Assembly (NCBI RefSeq): GCF_019798055.1
Contig: NZ_JAHOPH010000012.1
Span: 59,822-123,821 of the forward strand
Source of the DNA: Salsipaludibacter albus
GTDB lineage: Bacteria; Actinomycetota; Nitriliruptoria; Nitriliruptorales; Nitriliruptoraceae
Length of the DNA: 64,000 bases
Direction of reading: 5' to 3'
The position numbers and the translations under genes were made by a program. Shown piece by piece: positions 16,993 to 26,475 of the stretch; position 1 is the stretch's first letter; each line of letters opens with the position of its first letter. The notes beneath the pieces were generated by a model. That model did not search any database. It was not told the origin of the DNA and saw only the letters and a list, made by a program, of their open reading frames with translations.

Positions 16993-17020
16993 GAGGGCCC
17001 CGGCATCTGCCGGGGCCCTC
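16993..17020 (+). terminator. Terminator of the binding-protein gene
   Basis: Perfect 12-bp stem, GAGGGCCCCGGC (16993-17004) with GCCGGGGCCCTC (17009-17020), loop ATCT, 27 bases after the stop. It confirms that no further coding sequence for a C-terminal lobe follows. Confidence 0.75.
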
Positions 17021-17109
17021 GCCGTGTCGTCGCACACGACAGCCCGGGCGCAACCCGCCCGGACGGACGGCACACTCGCACCCCTCCACTCCGGCGACGA
17101 GGCACCTGG

Positions 17110-17958
17110 ATGACCACCGACGTCCGCACCGGCCTGACCGTCCCGATCTTCGGCCCGCTGGCCGAGCCGGGCGTGGTCGCGGAGTTGGCCGCCCGGGCCG
17201 AAGACGCCGGCTGGGACGGCTGCTTCGTGTGGGACCACGTCGTGTACCGGCGCGACCCCGACGGACCCGATCCCCACGGTCGCGCGGACCTGCCCGTGGC
17301 CGATCCGTGGATCACGCTGGCCGCCATCGCCACCGCCACCGAGCGGGTCCGACTCGGCCCGCTGGTCACGCCACTGCCCCGACGCCGACCCCACGTGCTG
17401 GCGCGTGCCACCACCACGCTGGACCGCCTGTCCGGTGGACGGCTGGTCCTGGGGGTCGGGATCGGCGGCGACGGCTACGGCGAGTTCTCCGACTTCGGGG
17501 ACGAGGTCGACCCGCGCACCCGGGGCGCCATGCTCGACGAGCGCCTCGACCTCCTGCGCGCACTGTGGTCCGGTGAGGTGGTGGACTTCGAGCGCGACCA
17601 CGCCCGCGCCACCGACGTGGTGTTCCACCCCCGTCCCGTGCAGCGCCCCGGTCCCCCGGTGTGGGCGGCGGGACGGTTCCCGAACCGGGCGCCGCTGCGT
17701 CGGGCCGTCGGACTGGACGGGTTCTTCCCGATCGACCTCGACGGTCCCGATGACCTCGCGGCGGTCGTCACCGCCGCCCGCGAGCTGCGGGGAGACCTCG
17801 ACGGCTGGGACCTGGTCGCGCAGGGCATGCCCGGCGACGACCCGCGGCCGTGGGTCGCGGCCGGTGCCACGTGGTGGCTGACCACCCTGCGCCCGTGGGG
17901 GCTCGACCTCGACGAGGTGGCGTCCGTCGTCGACACCGGACCCCCGCCCGTCGAGTGA
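17110..17958 (+). CDS. LLM class flavin/F420-dependent oxidoreductase
   Basis: 282 residues, luciferase-like monooxygenase fold: LAARAEDAGWDGCFVWDHV near the start, RVRLGPLVTPLPRRRP and DRLSGGRLVLGVGIGGDG, the usual segments that line the flavin/F420 pocket. The substrate is unknown. Start ATG has GAGG seven bases upstream. It stands alone after the lipoprotein terminator and is convergent with the SDR gene, with a hairpin between them. Confidence 0.85.
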   Translation: MTTDVRTGLTVPIFGPLAEPGVVAELAARAEDAGWDGCFVWDHVVYRRDPDGPDPHGRADLPVADPWITLAAIATATERVRLGPLVTPLPRRRPHVLARATTTLDRLSGGRLVLGVGIGGDGYGEFSDFGDEVDPRTRGAMLDERLDLLRALWSGEVVDFERDHARATDVVFHPRPVQRPGPPVWAAGRFPNRAPLRRAVGLDGFFPIDLDGPDDLAAVVTAARELRGDLDGWDLVAQGMPGDDPRPWVAAGATWWLTTLRPWGLDLDEVASVVDTGPPPVE

Positions 17959-17965
17959 GCCGATC

Positions 17966-17990
17966 GCGGCCACGGATGGCCGTGGGCCGC
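17966..17990. terminator. Hairpin between convergent LLM and SDR genes
   Basis: GCGGCC (17966-17971) and ACGG (17972-17975) pair with CCGT (17980-17983) and GGCCGC (17985-17990), one bulged G. It is 8 bases after the LLM stop. Confidence 0.5.
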
Positions 17991-18010
17991 ACACTCGATG
18001 CCAGGTGGGG

Positions 18011-19009
18011 TCAGGCCTGGTCGGTCTCGGCGTGGGCTTCGGCTTGGGTGTCAGCGTGGGTTTCGGCCTGGGCGATGCGGGCGTCCAGCCACGGGACGAG
18101 CCGGCGTCGCTGGCGGTCCGTGGTGGAGGTGCGGGGCAGGTAGGCCGTGCCACGGCGTCGGCGATCGTGCCAGAACTCGCCGCTGGTCCGCGCCGCCTCG
18201 TCGGCGGTCGCGAGCCACACCATGGTGTCGGCGGCCTCGGCGGCCGGTCGCAGGATCGGGCCCATGACGCGATCGAACACGGGCAGTCCTGCGGTCACCC
18301 CGGGGGTCGCGGCCCAGCCGGGATGCATCGCGTGCACCACCGGGGTCGGACCCCATTCGCGGGCGAGCTGCTCGGCCAGCACGACCTGGCCCCGCTTGGC
18401 CCGGGCGTAGGCGACCGCGCCCCGGTAGTCGTCCTCATCCATCTCCAGGCGCGAGACCACGAGTGGCTGGGTGTACATCCCGCCCGACGACATGAACAGG
18501 ACGCGGGCGTCCGCGGCCAGGTGGTCGGCCAGCAGGCGGGTCAGCAGGTAGGGCCCGACCAGGTGGGCCGCCAGCGTGGCCTCCATGCCCTGGGACGTCT
18601 CCCGGCGGTCCTCGGTCAGCGCCCCGGCGTTGTGCACCAGCAGGTCCACGCTGTCGGTGGCCGTGCGGAGCCGATCGGCGAACGCGCGGACCTGGTCGAG
18701 CTCACCGACGTCGACTGCCACCCCGGTGGTCGTGCCGCCACTGTCCTGCGCGACCTGCGCGGCCGCCTCCTCGGCACGGTCCTCGGAGCGACTGGTGACC
18801 CAGACGTGGGCGCCGAGCGCCGCCAGCCGGGTCGCGATCTCGCGGCCGATGCCGCTGGACGACCCGGTCACGACGGCCTCGCGTCCGGACAGGTCGGCAG
18901 CGGGAACCTCCCAGTCGTACAGGCGGCGCCGCACGACGGGTCCGATGCGCGAGAAGCTGCCCACCACGGTGGCCTCGAGCAGGCCGTCCAGCAGGTCGAC
19001 GGTGGTCAC
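18011..19009 (-). CDS. SDR family oxidoreductase with extended N- and C-termini
   Basis: 332 residues. A lead of about 40 residues precedes the dinucleotide-binding TGSSSGIG; LLVHNAG replaces the common NNAG, and YARAKRGQ supplies the YxxxK catalytic pair. The lead with RRRLYDWEV is seen in the dehydrogenase/reductase group near DHRS12-like proteins. The C-terminus is an odd Ala/Glu/Thr/His repeat (AQAETHADTQAEAHAETDQA) encoded by imperfect 12-18-bp repeats. The start is GTG at 19007-19009, at the point where the lead begins; no better ATG is available. NAD(P)-dependent; substrate unknown. Confidence 0.85.
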   Translation of the reverse strand: MTTVDLLDGLLEATVVGSFSRIGPVVRRRLYDWEVPAADLSGREAVVTGSSSGIGREIATRLAALGAHVWVTSRSEDRAEEAAAQVAQDSGGTTTGVAVDVGELDQVRAFADRLRTATDSVDLLVHNAGALTEDRRETSQGMEATLAAHLVGPYLLTRLLADHLAADARVLFMSSGGMYTQPLVVSRLEMDEDDYRGAVAYARAKRGQVVLAEQLAREWGPTPVVHAMHPGWAATPGVTAGLPVFDRVMGPILRPAAEAADTMVWLATADEAARTSGEFWHDRRRRGTAYLPRTSTTDRQRRRLVPWLDARIAQAETHADTQAEAHAETDQA

Positions 19010-19169
19010 GATCCGGCCTCACGTCGGGGAGAGGGGACACACCCGAGGCTATGGCCGGGTGGCCGCCACGGCCCGGGCCGTCCGGACCCACGCACGCCGT
19101 GGGACGTGGTTATGGTGGGCGCCCGCCGGCACCGTGACGGTGTCGGCCCCCCATCGACGAGGAGATGCC

Positions 19170-19568
19170 ATGCCCGACGAGTCACGAGACACGGCCCCCG
19201 CGGATCCGGACACGGACGCAGGCACGGCGCCCCACGAGCCGGAGAAGGCCACCGTGGCCGCCACCCTGCGGACACCCACGCTGAGTGCGGACGACGCCGA
19301 GCGCGTGACGCAGCGGCTCGCCGCCAAGCTGGACCGCCGACTCGCGCGGTGGGACGCCGACCGGGTCGAGATGGAGTACACGGTCAAGGACCGCGACTCG
19401 GTCCAGCAGAAGGTCACCCTCGAGGCGTGGATCGCCGTGACCGGCCGGACCCACTTCGTGGCCACGTCCAACGAGGCCGACCTGGACGCCGCGACCGACG
19501 ACGTCGCCACCGACCTGCAGCGCCAGGTCGGCAAGTTCGTCGACCGCCGGCTGGCGTCACACCGCTGA
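19170..19568 (+). CDS. HPF/RaiA-like ribosome-associated protein
   Basis: 132 residues. After about 30 Pro/Asp/Thr-rich residues comes a domain with RLAAKLDRRLARWD, a beta strand pair (VEMEYTVKD, QKVTLEAWIAV) and a long helix AATDDVATDLQRQVGKFVDR, the beta-alpha-beta-beta-beta-alpha pattern of the S30EA/HPF fold. Such proteins bind the 30S subunit and help ribosomes idle. The long C-terminal dimerisation domain of long HPF is absent. The start at 19170 follows GAGGAG; an overlapping out-of-frame ATG at 19165 is ignored. The assignment rests on pattern only. Confidence 0.62.
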   Translation: MPDESRDTAPADPDTDAGTAPHEPEKATVAATLRTPTLSADDAERVTQRLAAKLDRRLARWDADRVEMEYTVKDRDSVQQKVTLEAWIAVTGRTHFVATSNEADLDAATDDVATDLQRQVGKFVDRRLASHR

Positions 19569-19608
19569 GCCAGCGGGCCGCCGCACGGCTCGATCCGCCG
19601 CGGCCAGG

Positions 19609-21438
19609 TCAGGTCCGGACCGGCCGGATCGCGGCCTCGCCGGTCTGGACCTGCCACAGCCCGTCGTAGATCCCCCGGCCGGCCACCAGGTCCTCGTGCG
19701 TGCCGGACTCGACCACCCGTCCGCGGTCCAGCACGTGGATCCGGTCGGCATGGCGCACCGTGGACAACCGGTGGGCGATCACGACCGTCGTGCGGTCGTG
19801 CGAGACGTGGGCCAGGGACCGCTGGATCGCCGCCTCGGTCTCGTTGTCCACCGCCGACGTGGCCTCGTCGAGCACCAGGATCGCGGGGTCCCGCAGCAGC
19901 GCACGGGCGATCGACAGCCGTTGTCGCTGCCCGCCGGACAGTTTCTGGCCGCGCTCTCCGACCACCGTGTCCAGCCCGTCGGGCATCTCCCGGACGAAGT
20001 CGGCGGCCTCGGCGAGCTCGGCCGCCCGCCACACCGCGTCGTCGCCGGCGTCGGGTGCGCCGTACACGATGTTGTCACGCACGGTGCCGTGGAACAGGAA
20101 CACGTCCTGGCTCACCAGGCCGATGACCGGACGCAGCGCGTCGAAGGCCAGGTCGCGGACGTCGACGTCGTCGACCAGGACCCGTCCCTCCACGGGGTCG
20201 TACAGCCGCAGCAACAGCTTGACGACGGTCGACTTGCCGGCGCCGGTCGAGCCGACGATCGCGTGGGTCTCGCCGGCCGGGACCCAAAGGTCGACGCCAC
20301 GCAGGACCGGGCCGCCCGACGCGTACGCGAAGTGCACGTCGTCGAACGTCACGCTGCCCGCGACCGGGTCGGGCAGGGCCGAGGTGCCCGGACGGATCGA
20401 GGGCCTGACCGCGAGCAGGTCGAGCAGCCGACGGACCGAGGCCATGGCGCGCTGGTAGTCGTCGAACACCTCGCCCAGCCGGGTGAGGGGCCACAGCAGT
20501 CGCTGGGTCAGGAACACCAGCACCGAGTAGGTGCCGACGGCCAGCACACCCTCCAGGGCCTGCACGCCACCGAGGTAGAGGGTCACCACGAACCCCGCGA
20601 GGATGGCGATCCGGATCAGCGGGACGAACGCGCTCGACAGCTTGATGGCGCCCCGGTTGACCACCTGGTAGTCGTCGGACGCGTCCGCGACGCGCTCGAT
20701 CTCACGCTGCTCGGCGCTGAAGGCCTTGATGGTCGCGATGCCACCGAGGTTGTTGGCCAGGATCCCGTTGAGCAGCCCGACCCGTTCACGCACCTCCGCG
20801 TAGCGCGGCTCGAGCCGACGCTGGAACCACACCGATCCGGCGAGGATGACAGGGATCGGCAGGAACGCCAGGGGCGCGATGGCCGGGACCAGGACGACGA
20901 ACGTCGCGCCGACGAACACCACCGAGGCGAGGACCTGCAGGATGTGGTTGGCGCCGGTGTCCAGGAAGCGTTCGAGCTGGTTGACGTCGTCGTTGAGGAT
21001 CGACATCAGGCCGCCGGTCGACTGGTCCTCGAAGTAGGCGAGCTCGAGGTCCTGGACATGGGCGTAGGCGTCGAGCCGGGCCTCGTGCTGGACGACCTGG
21101 GCGAGGTTGCGCCAGGCGAGGCTGTAGCCGTACTCGGCCAGGGACTCGATCCCCCAGACCACCGCGCTGAGCACGGCGATGGCGACCAGCTGGGTGCGCT
21201 GGTCGGTGATGCCCAGCGTGGTGCCCAGCCAGGCAGCGTCACCCCGGACCACCACGTCGACCGCGGCACCGATCAGGAACGGTGGTGCAAGGTCGACCAG
21301 CTTGTTGAGCACCGACAGGAAGCTCGCCCACAGGATGGTCGGCCGGTGGTCGGCCGCATAGACCCACAGGCGGCGCAGCGGGTGCTGGCCCCGGACCGCC
21401 GGGGGGACGCGGGCCGGTGGAGCCTGGCTGGACGACAT
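19609..21438 (-). CDS. ABC transporter, fused permease and ATPase (exporter type)
   Basis: 609 residues. An N-terminal transmembrane domain with six expected helices (about residues 30-330) is followed by an ATPase domain: Walker [11 protein letters not shown]-loop in [10 protein letters not shown], signature [16 protein letters not shown], Walker [13 protein letters not shown] and switch His in [15 protein letters not shown]. This is the half-transporter layout of MsbA/MdlB-like exporters, which work as dimers. No partner half-transporter lies nearby, so a homodimer is likely. Substrate unknown. Starts at an ATG with GAGG upstream; convergent with the HPF-like gene. Confidence 0.92.
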   Translation of the reverse strand: MSSSQAPPARVPPAVRGQHPLRRLWVYAADHRPTILWASFLSVLNKLVDLAPPFLIGAAVDVVVRGDAAWLGTTLGITDQRTQLVAIAVLSAVVWGIESLAEYGYSLAWRNLAQVVQHEARLDAYAHVQDLELAYFEDQSTGGLMSILNDDVNQLERFLDTGANHILQVLASVVFVGATFVVLVPAIAPLAFLPIPVILAGSVWFQRRLEPRYAEVRERVGLLNGILANNLGGIATIKAFSAEQREIERVADASDDYQVVNRGAIKLSSAFVPLIRIAILAGFVVTLYLGGVQALEGVLAVGTYSVLVFLTQRLLWPLTRLGEVFDDYQRAMASVRRLLDLLAVRPSIRPGTSALPDPVAGSVTFDDVHFAYASGGPVLRGVDLWVPAGETHAIVGSTGAGKSTVVKLLLRLYDPVEGRVLVDDVDVRDLAFDALRPVIGLVSQDVFLFHGTVRDNIVYGAPDAGDDAVWRAAELAEAADFVREMPDGLDTVVGERGQKLSGGQRQRLSIARALLRDPAILVLDEATSAVDNETEAAIQRSLAHVSHDRTTVVIAHRLSTVRHADRIHVLDRGRVVESGTHEDLVAGRGIYDGLWQVQTGEAAIRPVRT

Positions 21439-21502
21439 GGGTGGACCTCGGACGTGACGAGGTCCGCAGGGTACGGCGGCGGCGTCGGCGCCCCCGGTCA
21501 GC

Positions 21503-22297
21503 TCACCGGAAGGTGGCCAGCCGGTCGAGGGTCTCGCGGAAGTGGGTGCGACGCTCCTGGACGGTGTCGCGCATCGACTGTGCCAGGGCGGGGTCGTCGG
21601 CCGACGACGGGTCGAGCCGGCGCGCCACGTCCGCGTCGACCGCCGACCGCAGCCCGGCCGAGGCCTCCGACGACGACTTCAGGGCGTTGGACAGCGGGTC
21701 GCCCTGGGCGTCGACCAGCATGCGGGACAGGTCCTCCTCCATCCCGATCATCTGCTGGCGCGTGGACTGCCAGCTGCGCTCGAGCTGGCTCGGGTCGGTC
21801 AGGCGGAGCGCCTCGGTCGTCCCCTGGTCGAGGATCCACCGGCCGGTCCCGATGATGTCGCCGAGGTCCTCGGAGATCCGGGCGTGGACCGAGCGCCGGG
21901 CGTCCCGACGACGGCCGATCGCACCGAAGATGAGTGCCAGCAGGGCCAGGGCCACCAGCGCGGCGATGAGCCACGGGATCCAGTTGGTGTCGTCGGCATC
22001 GTCGACCGGCGCGTCGGACTCCTCGACGGCGTCCTCCGTCTCCGGCTCCTCGGTGGCCGGCTCCTCGGTGGCCGGCTCCTCGGTGGCGGCCTCCTCGGTC
22101 TCCTGGGCCTCGGTGGCCGGTGCCTCCGTGTCGGGCTCGTCGGGAACGGCACTCTGGGCCGCGTCGACAGCACTCTCGACCTGGTTGGCGATGTCCTCGC
22201 GCTCCTCCGGGGTGCACGCGGCCACCCCGAGCACGATCACGACCGTCAGCAGGCCCGCGAGACGGGCACGGACGGGGGTCCGGGTGATCGGCGCCAT
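21503..22297 (-). CDS. Lipoprotein with acidic repeat and a membrane segment
   Basis: 264 residues. The signal peptide ends [11 protein letters not shown], giving a lipidated Cys at about residue 28. Residues 55-90 are a low-complexity run of (EEPAT) units made by 15-18-bp DNA repeats near 22040-22100. A transmembrane helix follows ([22 protein letters not shown]), then about 150 charged helical residues with WILDQGT and [15 protein letters not shown]. The start is the ATG at 22295-22297, preceded by GGAGG; the frame runs further upstream without support. No family is recognised; the layout suggests a surface anchor on one side and a helical domain on the other. Confidence 0.7.
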   Translation of the reverse strand: MAPITRTPVRARLAGLLTVVIVLGVAACTPEEREDIANQVESAVDAAQSAVPDEPDTEAPATEAQETEEAATEEPATEEPATEEPETEDAVEESDAPVDDADDTNWIPWLIAALVALALLALIFGAIGRRRDARRSVHARISEDLGDIIGTGRWILDQGTTEALRLTDPSQLERSWQSTRQQMIGMEEDLSRMLVDAQGDPLSNALKSSSEASAGLRSAVDADVARRLDPSSADDPALAQSMRDTVQERRTHFRETLDRLATFR

Positions 22298-22362
22298 GAC
22301 GGGGCCTCCGCTGGTTCTGTCCGAGCGCGACGATCGGTCGATCGTCGGGACGTGCGGCACGG

Positions 22363-22391
22363 AGCATAGGTGGCGTGCACGCCGGGTCCCA
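22363..22391 (-). promoter_or_regulatory. Candidate promoter of the lipoprotein gene
   Basis: On the minus strand TGGGAC (22386-22391) and TATGCT (22363-22368) are 17 bases apart, about 65 bases upstream of the ATG. The -10 is a good TANNNT match; the -35 is weak. Confidence 0.4.
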
Positions 22392-22427
22392 CGACCCGCG
22401 ACGCGACCTGCACGACCGACGGCCCGA

Positions 22428-22748
22428 CTACGTGCCGAGCAGCTGCGCCTTGGCCGCCGCGAACTCGGCGTCGTCGAGGATCCCCTGGGCCTTCAGGTCC
22501 GCCAGCTGCTGCAGCTTGGCCAGCACGTCGTCACCTCCACCGGCTGTGGGCGCCGGGGCGGGTGGGGCCTGCGGGGCAGGCTCCTGGTACGCGGGCTCCT
22601 GGTAGACCTGCTGCTGTGGAGCGTGTCGAGCGGCCTGGCGACGGGCGACGCCGCCGCTCACGGCGGTCGCGGTGCCGCTGATGACGGCCGTGCGGGCCAT
22701 CGTGCCCACCAGTCCGGGTCGTCCGATGCGGCGTCCTCCGAGTGGCAT
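22428..22748 (-). CDS. SHOCT domain protein
   Basis: 106 residues. An N-terminal stretch with Gly/Arg-rich GRRIGRPGLVGTMARTAVI and GTATAVSGGVARR, a Gln/Pro/Ala linker (QEPAYQEPAPQAPPAPAP), then a C-terminal SHOCT helix pair: VLAKLQQLADLKAQGILDDA ending EFAAAKAQLLG. SHOCT motifs are short C-terminal helices thought to mediate oligomerisation. It lies 14 bases after the DUF6325 gene and has an AGGAGAACCC leader; this two-gene pairing is common in actinobacteria. Confidence 0.85.
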   Translation of the reverse strand: MPLGGRRIGRPGLVGTMARTAVISGTATAVSGGVARRQAARHAPQQQVYQEPAYQEPAPQAPPAPAPTAGGGDDVLAKLQQLADLKAQGILDDAEFAAAKAQLLGT

Positions 22749-22762
22749 GGGTTCTCCTGTGG

Positions 22763-23215
22763 TCAGTCCTGGATGCCGGCGGCGACAGTGTCGACGACGT
22801 CGGCCGGGATGCGCACGTCCGCCACCAGCTCCCCACCGGCGTTGCGGACGGCGGTCTGCAGGCTGGTCGCCCAGCGGTGCTCGAAGACCAGGATCGCGGC
22901 CGAGCTGTTGGGTTCGAGCCCCGCGGCCAGCTCGAGCACGTCGTCCTCCGACAGCAGCCCGGCGACCCGGCTGTCCAGACCGGCCAGTGCCTCGGCGGCG
23001 TCGCCCTCCAGGGCGTCGAGCTCGAACCCCTCGATGGTCCCGTCCTCGTCGGCGATCACGAAGACCCCGTCGACGATCCCGATGACGTCGGCGGCGACCA
23101 GGCGTTGCAGCTCCGGGATGATCTCGCCACGGAACTGGTTGCCGGGGAACGCGAGGACCAGCACCTCGACCGGACCGAACGCCATGAGTGGGGCCTTGTG
23201 TTGGGGAGTCGGCAT
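22763..23215 (-). CDS. DUF6325 family protein
   Basis: 150 residues from the ATG at 23213-23215, or 140 from the ATG at 23183-23185 (MAFGPVEVLVLAFPGNQF), which better matches where homologues begin. The family pattern is a ferredoxin-like first half (GPVEVLVLAFPG, VIGIVDGVFVIADEDG) and a second half with SSAAILVFEHRWA. Function is not established. First gene of a pair with the SHOCT protein. Neither start has a strong ribosome-binding site. Confidence 0.8.
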   Translation of the reverse strand: MPTPQHKAPLMAFGPVEVLVLAFPGNQFRGEIIPELQRLVAADVIGIVDGVFVIADEDGTIEGFELDALEGDAAEALAGLDSRVAGLLSEDDVLELAAGLEPNSSAAILVFEHRWATSLQTAVRNAGGELVADVRIPADVVDTVAAGIQD

Positions 23216-23249
23216 CGGCGCCGAGGCTAGTCGCCTCCGGTCGGTGGTT

Positions 23250-25211
23250 TCAGTCCGGGTGGACCAGCCAGCGCACCCCGTACGGCTCCAGCCACACGTG
23301 CCCGTCGACGCCACGTTCCGGGTGGTATCCGGTGAGCGCGTCCACGGCCCCGTCCATCCCGAGCTCGTCGACCCGGTGGCCATGCCAGGGCCGGTGCTCG
23401 GCCGTGACGTTGTACAGGCCGACCAGCCGGCCGATCGGGTGGTCGCGGACCGTGACGAGCACGCCCGGGTCGTCGAGTGGCCCGATCCGGGCCTGCGTCC
23501 CGGCGTGCAGGCGCTCCAGGCCGGCCCGGACCCGGGCCAGCGTGGCGAGGTCGGCGAACACGCGACCCGGCACGGTCGACGGATCGTGGCGCCGGGCGGC
23601 CCGGTCATGGTCCAGCACCGGCCGGTGGGCCCACCGGTTGTCGTCGGCGTGGCGAGGGTCCTGCGCCCAGTCCGCGTCGTTGGGTTGCCCGAGCTCGTCA
23701 CCGCTCCACAGCACGGGGACCCCGCCCCACCCGTACACCAGGGCGTGGGCCATGCGCAGTGCGGCGACGGCCAGGTCGACGGCCGCGGGGTCGCCGGCCT
23801 CCTCGGCCGCCTCCAGGCCGACCAGGCTCGCCGCCGTCCCGCTGGTGCGCCGATCGCCGGTGGCCGGGTTGTGCTGGAACACCAGCCCGCGTGCCGGCGA
23901 TCCCGGGAAGTCCCCCGAGAACCAGTCGGCGAGGAACGATCGGTGGCCGTGGCCGGTCACGCCGACGGCCGCCGCGTCGCCGTCGTCGATCGCCCACCCG
24001 ATGTCGTCATGGCACCGCAGGTAGGTGATCCAGGTGCTGGAGGTGGGCACGTCGGGCAGTTCGGACAGGGCCCGGGCCGCCAGCCACACCTCGCCGGTGG
24101 CCAGCATGGACCAGGCCTGGACCATCAGGCTGTTGTGGTAGGCGAGGTCGCTCACCCGGCCGGTGAAGCGCCCGTGGCCGAGGTAGGCGACCAGGTCGCC
24201 GGGCGCCACGATCGCCTCGGCCTTGAAGGCGACGGCGGGGCAGGCGATCCGGGCGACGGCCCGCAGTGCCCGGACCAGGGCGTGGACCTCGGGCTGGCCC
24301 TGGCACGTGGTCCCGAGCCGCTTCCACAGGAAGGCGATCGCGTCGAGGCGCACCACCTCCACACCGAGGTTGGCCAGGTACAGGACGATGTCGACGAACG
24401 CGGCGAACACGTCCGGGTTGGACCAGTCGAGGTCCCACTGGAAGTCGTTGAAGGTCGTCCACACCCACGCGTCGAGGTCCTCGACGAAGGTGAAGTTGCC
24501 CGGCGCGAAGTCCGGGAAGACCTCGGGAAGCGTGGCCTCGAAGGCGTCGGGCACCGTCCGGTCCTCGAAGACGTGGAACCAGGCCCGCTTCTCGGCGTCC
24601 CCGTCGCGCGCCGCGCGGGCCCAGGGATGGTCGTCGGCGACGTGGTTGACGACCAGGTCCAGCACCAGGCTGATCCCGGCACCCCGCAGCTGGGTCGCGA
24701 GGTCCCGCAGGTCGTCGACGGTGCCGAGGTCGGGCCGCACGGTGCGGTGGTCGGCGACCGCGTACCCGCCGTCGTCGTCGCCCGCGCGTGGCTGCATGAG
24801 CGGCATCAGGTGGAGGTAGGTGACGCCCAGCTCCTGCAGGTACGGGATCCGGTCGACGACCGCCTCGAGCGTGCCCGCGAAGCGTTCGGTGTAGGCGGCG
24901 TAGCCCACCATCCGCGGGTGCTGGAGCCAGTCCGGCGCGAGGATGCGGTCGAGGTCCAGCCGGTGCAGGTCGTCGTCGCGCTCGACGAACGCGACCGCCG
25001 CGCTGCGCACCACCCGGGTCGCCAGCTCGGCCGCGACGTCGGACTCGTACACCTCCGCCAGACCGGCATGCAGGTCGCCCTGCCAGCGTCGCAGCCGGGC
25101 GTGGAACATCGACCGGCGGTCGGGTGACTGCCCATCCAGCAGGTCCGCGACGACGTCGGGGTCCACCACGGGGGGGACCGTGGCGTCGGGTGGCTCGGGT
25201 GGCGTGACCAT
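23250..25211 (-). CDS. Amylosucrase-like alpha-glucan synthase/hydrolase (GH13)
   Basis: 653 residues. The helical N-terminal domain (residues 20-90) precedes a GH13 barrel: VTYLHLMPLMQPRAG, DGGYAVADHRTV, region I DLVVNHVADDH, region II VVRLDAIAFLWKRLGT with the nucleophile Asp, the acid/base Glu in VAFKAEAIV, and region IV RCHDDIGW with the third Asp. The LWKRLGTTCQ and DGGYAV features are those of amylosucrase, which builds alpha-1,4-glucan from sucrose. Sucrose phosphorylase/hydrolase activity cannot be excluded. The start ATG (25209-25211) has no Shine-Dalgarno sequence, so translation may be leaderless. It is divergent from the PLP-enzyme gene. Confidence 0.87.
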   Translation of the reverse strand: MVTPPEPPDATVPPVVDPDVVADLLDGQSPDRRSMFHARLRRWQGDLHAGLAEVYESDVAAELATRVVRSAAVAFVERDDDLHRLDLDRILAPDWLQHPRMVGYAAYTERFAGTLEAVVDRIPYLQELGVTYLHLMPLMQPRAGDDDGGYAVADHRTVRPDLGTVDDLRDLATQLRGAGISLVLDLVVNHVADDHPWARAARDGDAEKRAWFHVFEDRTVPDAFEATLPEVFPDFAPGNFTFVEDLDAWVWTTFNDFQWDLDWSNPDVFAAFVDIVLYLANLGVEVVRLDAIAFLWKRLGTTCQGQPEVHALVRALRAVARIACPAVAFKAEAIVAPGDLVAYLGHGRFTGRVSDLAYHNSLMVQAWSMLATGEVWLAARALSELPDVPTSSTWITYLRCHDDIGWAIDDGDAAAVGVTGHGHRSFLADWFSGDFPGSPARGLVFQHNPATGDRRTSGTAASLVGLEAAEEAGDPAAVDLAVAALRMAHALVYGWGGVPVLWSGDELGQPNDADWAQDPRHADDNRWAHRPVLDHDRAARRHDPSTVPGRVFADLATLARVRAGLERLHAGTQARIGPLDDPGVLVTVRDHPIGRLVGLYNVTAEHRPWHGHRVDELGMDGAVDALTGYHPERGVDGHVWLEPYGVRWLVHPD

Positions 25212-25276
25212 GGGAGGAGTGTGGTCGATCGGTCCCGACGGCGCAGCGTGACGGCGGCCTAGGATCGCACCGCGAA

Positions 25277-26428
25277 GTGACGGACACGACCGGGGACGGC
25301 ATGGACCGCGACGAGCTGGCGGCGGGATCGTGGGTGGTGGCCGGCGGGCGTCCCGACGCACCCGGCGAGCCGCTCAACCATCCACTCGTGCCGGCCTCGA
25401 CGTTCCTCCACGGGGACGAGCGGCTGTACTCGCGGGCCGACGCGACCACCGGCTGGGAGGCGTTCGAGTCGGTGGTCGGTGGCCTGGAGGGTGGTCGCGC
25501 CACCGCCTTCTCCTCGGGCATGGCGGCGGTCGCGGCGGTCCTGTCCACGCTGGACGTCGGGGCGGTCGTCGCCCTGCCCGACGACGCCTACCAGGGCGTC
25601 GCGATGCTGGTCGACCGCGGTGCCGAGCAGGGACGCTGGACGGTCCGGCGCCTGCCGACCGCCGACACCGACGCATGGGTCGCGGCGGTCGGCGAGGTGG
25701 ACCTCGCATGGCTGGAGTCGCCCTCCAACCCGCTGCTGGAGGTGGCCGACGTCCCGACCATCGCGTCGTCGCCGCGGCGGCCCGACAGCGTGCTCGTGGT
25801 CGACAACACCTTCGCCACGCCACTCAACCAGCGGCCACTCGCGCTTGGTGCCGACCTGGTCGTCCACAGCGCCACCAAGTTCCTCGGCGGGCACTCCGAC
25901 CTGCTCGCGGGCGTGGTCGTCGCCCCCGCGGCCGGGACCCGCGACGACCTCGCCGAGGCGGTCCGGACCTCGCGGACCCTCGAGGGCGCCACGCCGGGCA
26001 CGCTCGAGACGTTCCTGGCGCTCCGGGGGGTGCGCACCCTCGCCCTGCGCCTGGGGACGGCGCAGGCGAGCGCGGCGGTGCTGGCGGAGCGCCTGTCGGA
26101 CCACGAGGCGGTGACCCGGGTGCGGTGGCCCGGCCTGGCCGAACATCCCGGCCACGAGCTGGCCGCCCGGACCATGGACAGCTTCGGGTCGATGCTGTCG
26201 CTGGAGGTCGCGGGTGGCGCCGAGGCCGCCGACCGGGTCTGTCGCACGGTGCGACTGGTGCGCCACGCCACCAGCCTGGGCGGGGTCGAGACGTCGGTCG
26301 AGCGCCGCGCCGCACTCCCGGGCCAGGAGCACCTCCCCGCCGGCCTGCTGCGCCTGAGCGTCGGCATCGAGGACGTCGAGGACCTGTGGCACGATCTCGA
26401 CACCGCCCTGTCCGGAACGCCCTCGTGA
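25277..26428 (+). CDS. Cystathionine gamma-synthase/lyase family PLP enzyme
   Basis: 383 residues, fold type I. FSSGMAAVAAVL binds the cofactor phosphate, ESPSNPLLEV and VVDNTFATP are family hallmarks, and the PLP lysine is in HSATKFLGGHSDLL; the C-terminal LRLSVGIEDVEDLWHDLD closes the fold. Members handle sulfur amino acids by gamma- or beta-elimination or replacement; exact reaction is unclear. The start is either GTG at 25277 or ATG at 25301. Its stop overlaps a 16-codon mini-frame that duplicates the beginning of the next gene. Confidence 0.87.
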   Translation: MTDTTGDGMDRDELAAGSWVVAGGRPDAPGEPLNHPLVPASTFLHGDERLYSRADATTGWEAFESVVGGLEGGRATAFSSGMAAVAAVLSTLDVGAVVALPDDAYQGVAMLVDRGAEQGRWTVRRLPTADTDAWVAAVGEVDLAWLESPSNPLLEVADVPTIASSPRRPDSVLVVDNTFATPLNQRPLALGADLVVHSATKFLGGHSDLLAGVVVAPAAGTRDDLAEAVRTSRTLEGATPGTLETFLALRGVRTLALRLGTAQASAAVLAERLSDHEAVTRVRWPGLAEHPGHELAARTMDSFGSMLSLEVAGGAEAADRVCRTVRLVRHATSLGGVETSVERRAALPGQEHLPAGLLRLSVGIEDVEDLWHDLDTALSGTPS

Positions 26429-26475
26429 GGGCGATCCGCACGGTCGACGAGCACACGATCGGGGAGCCGTTGTGA
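26425..26475 (+). repeat. 16-codon mini-frame duplicating the start of the hydroxyproline dehydratase gene
   Basis: The 47 bases 26425-26471 match 26472-26518 at about 40 of 47 positions. Copy 1 encodes MRAIRTVDEHTIGEPL then TGA (26473-26475); copy 2 is the true gene start, MRAIRTVDYHTAGEPF. Copy 1 starts at a GTG overlapping the stop of the PLP gene and stops overlapping the GTG of the next gene. Its encoded VDEHTIGEP fits the family motif, so it looks like a remnant of a former tandem paralogue, or a coupling leader. Confidence 0.6.

Noticed and set aside
15295..18153. 952-residue leftward open frame
   Set aside because: It is the complement of the lipoprotein and LLM genes with Gly/Arg/Val-rich shadow composition and no recognisable domain.
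22030..22110. CRISPR-like short repeats
   Set aside because: The 15-18-bp repeats are in phase with codons and encode the EEPAT run of a lipoprotein; there are no spacers.
25205..25220. GGGAGGAG as ribosome-binding site of the amylosucrase gene
   Set aside because: It is on the plus strand, so it cannot serve the leftward gene, and no plus-strand start lies at a proper distance.
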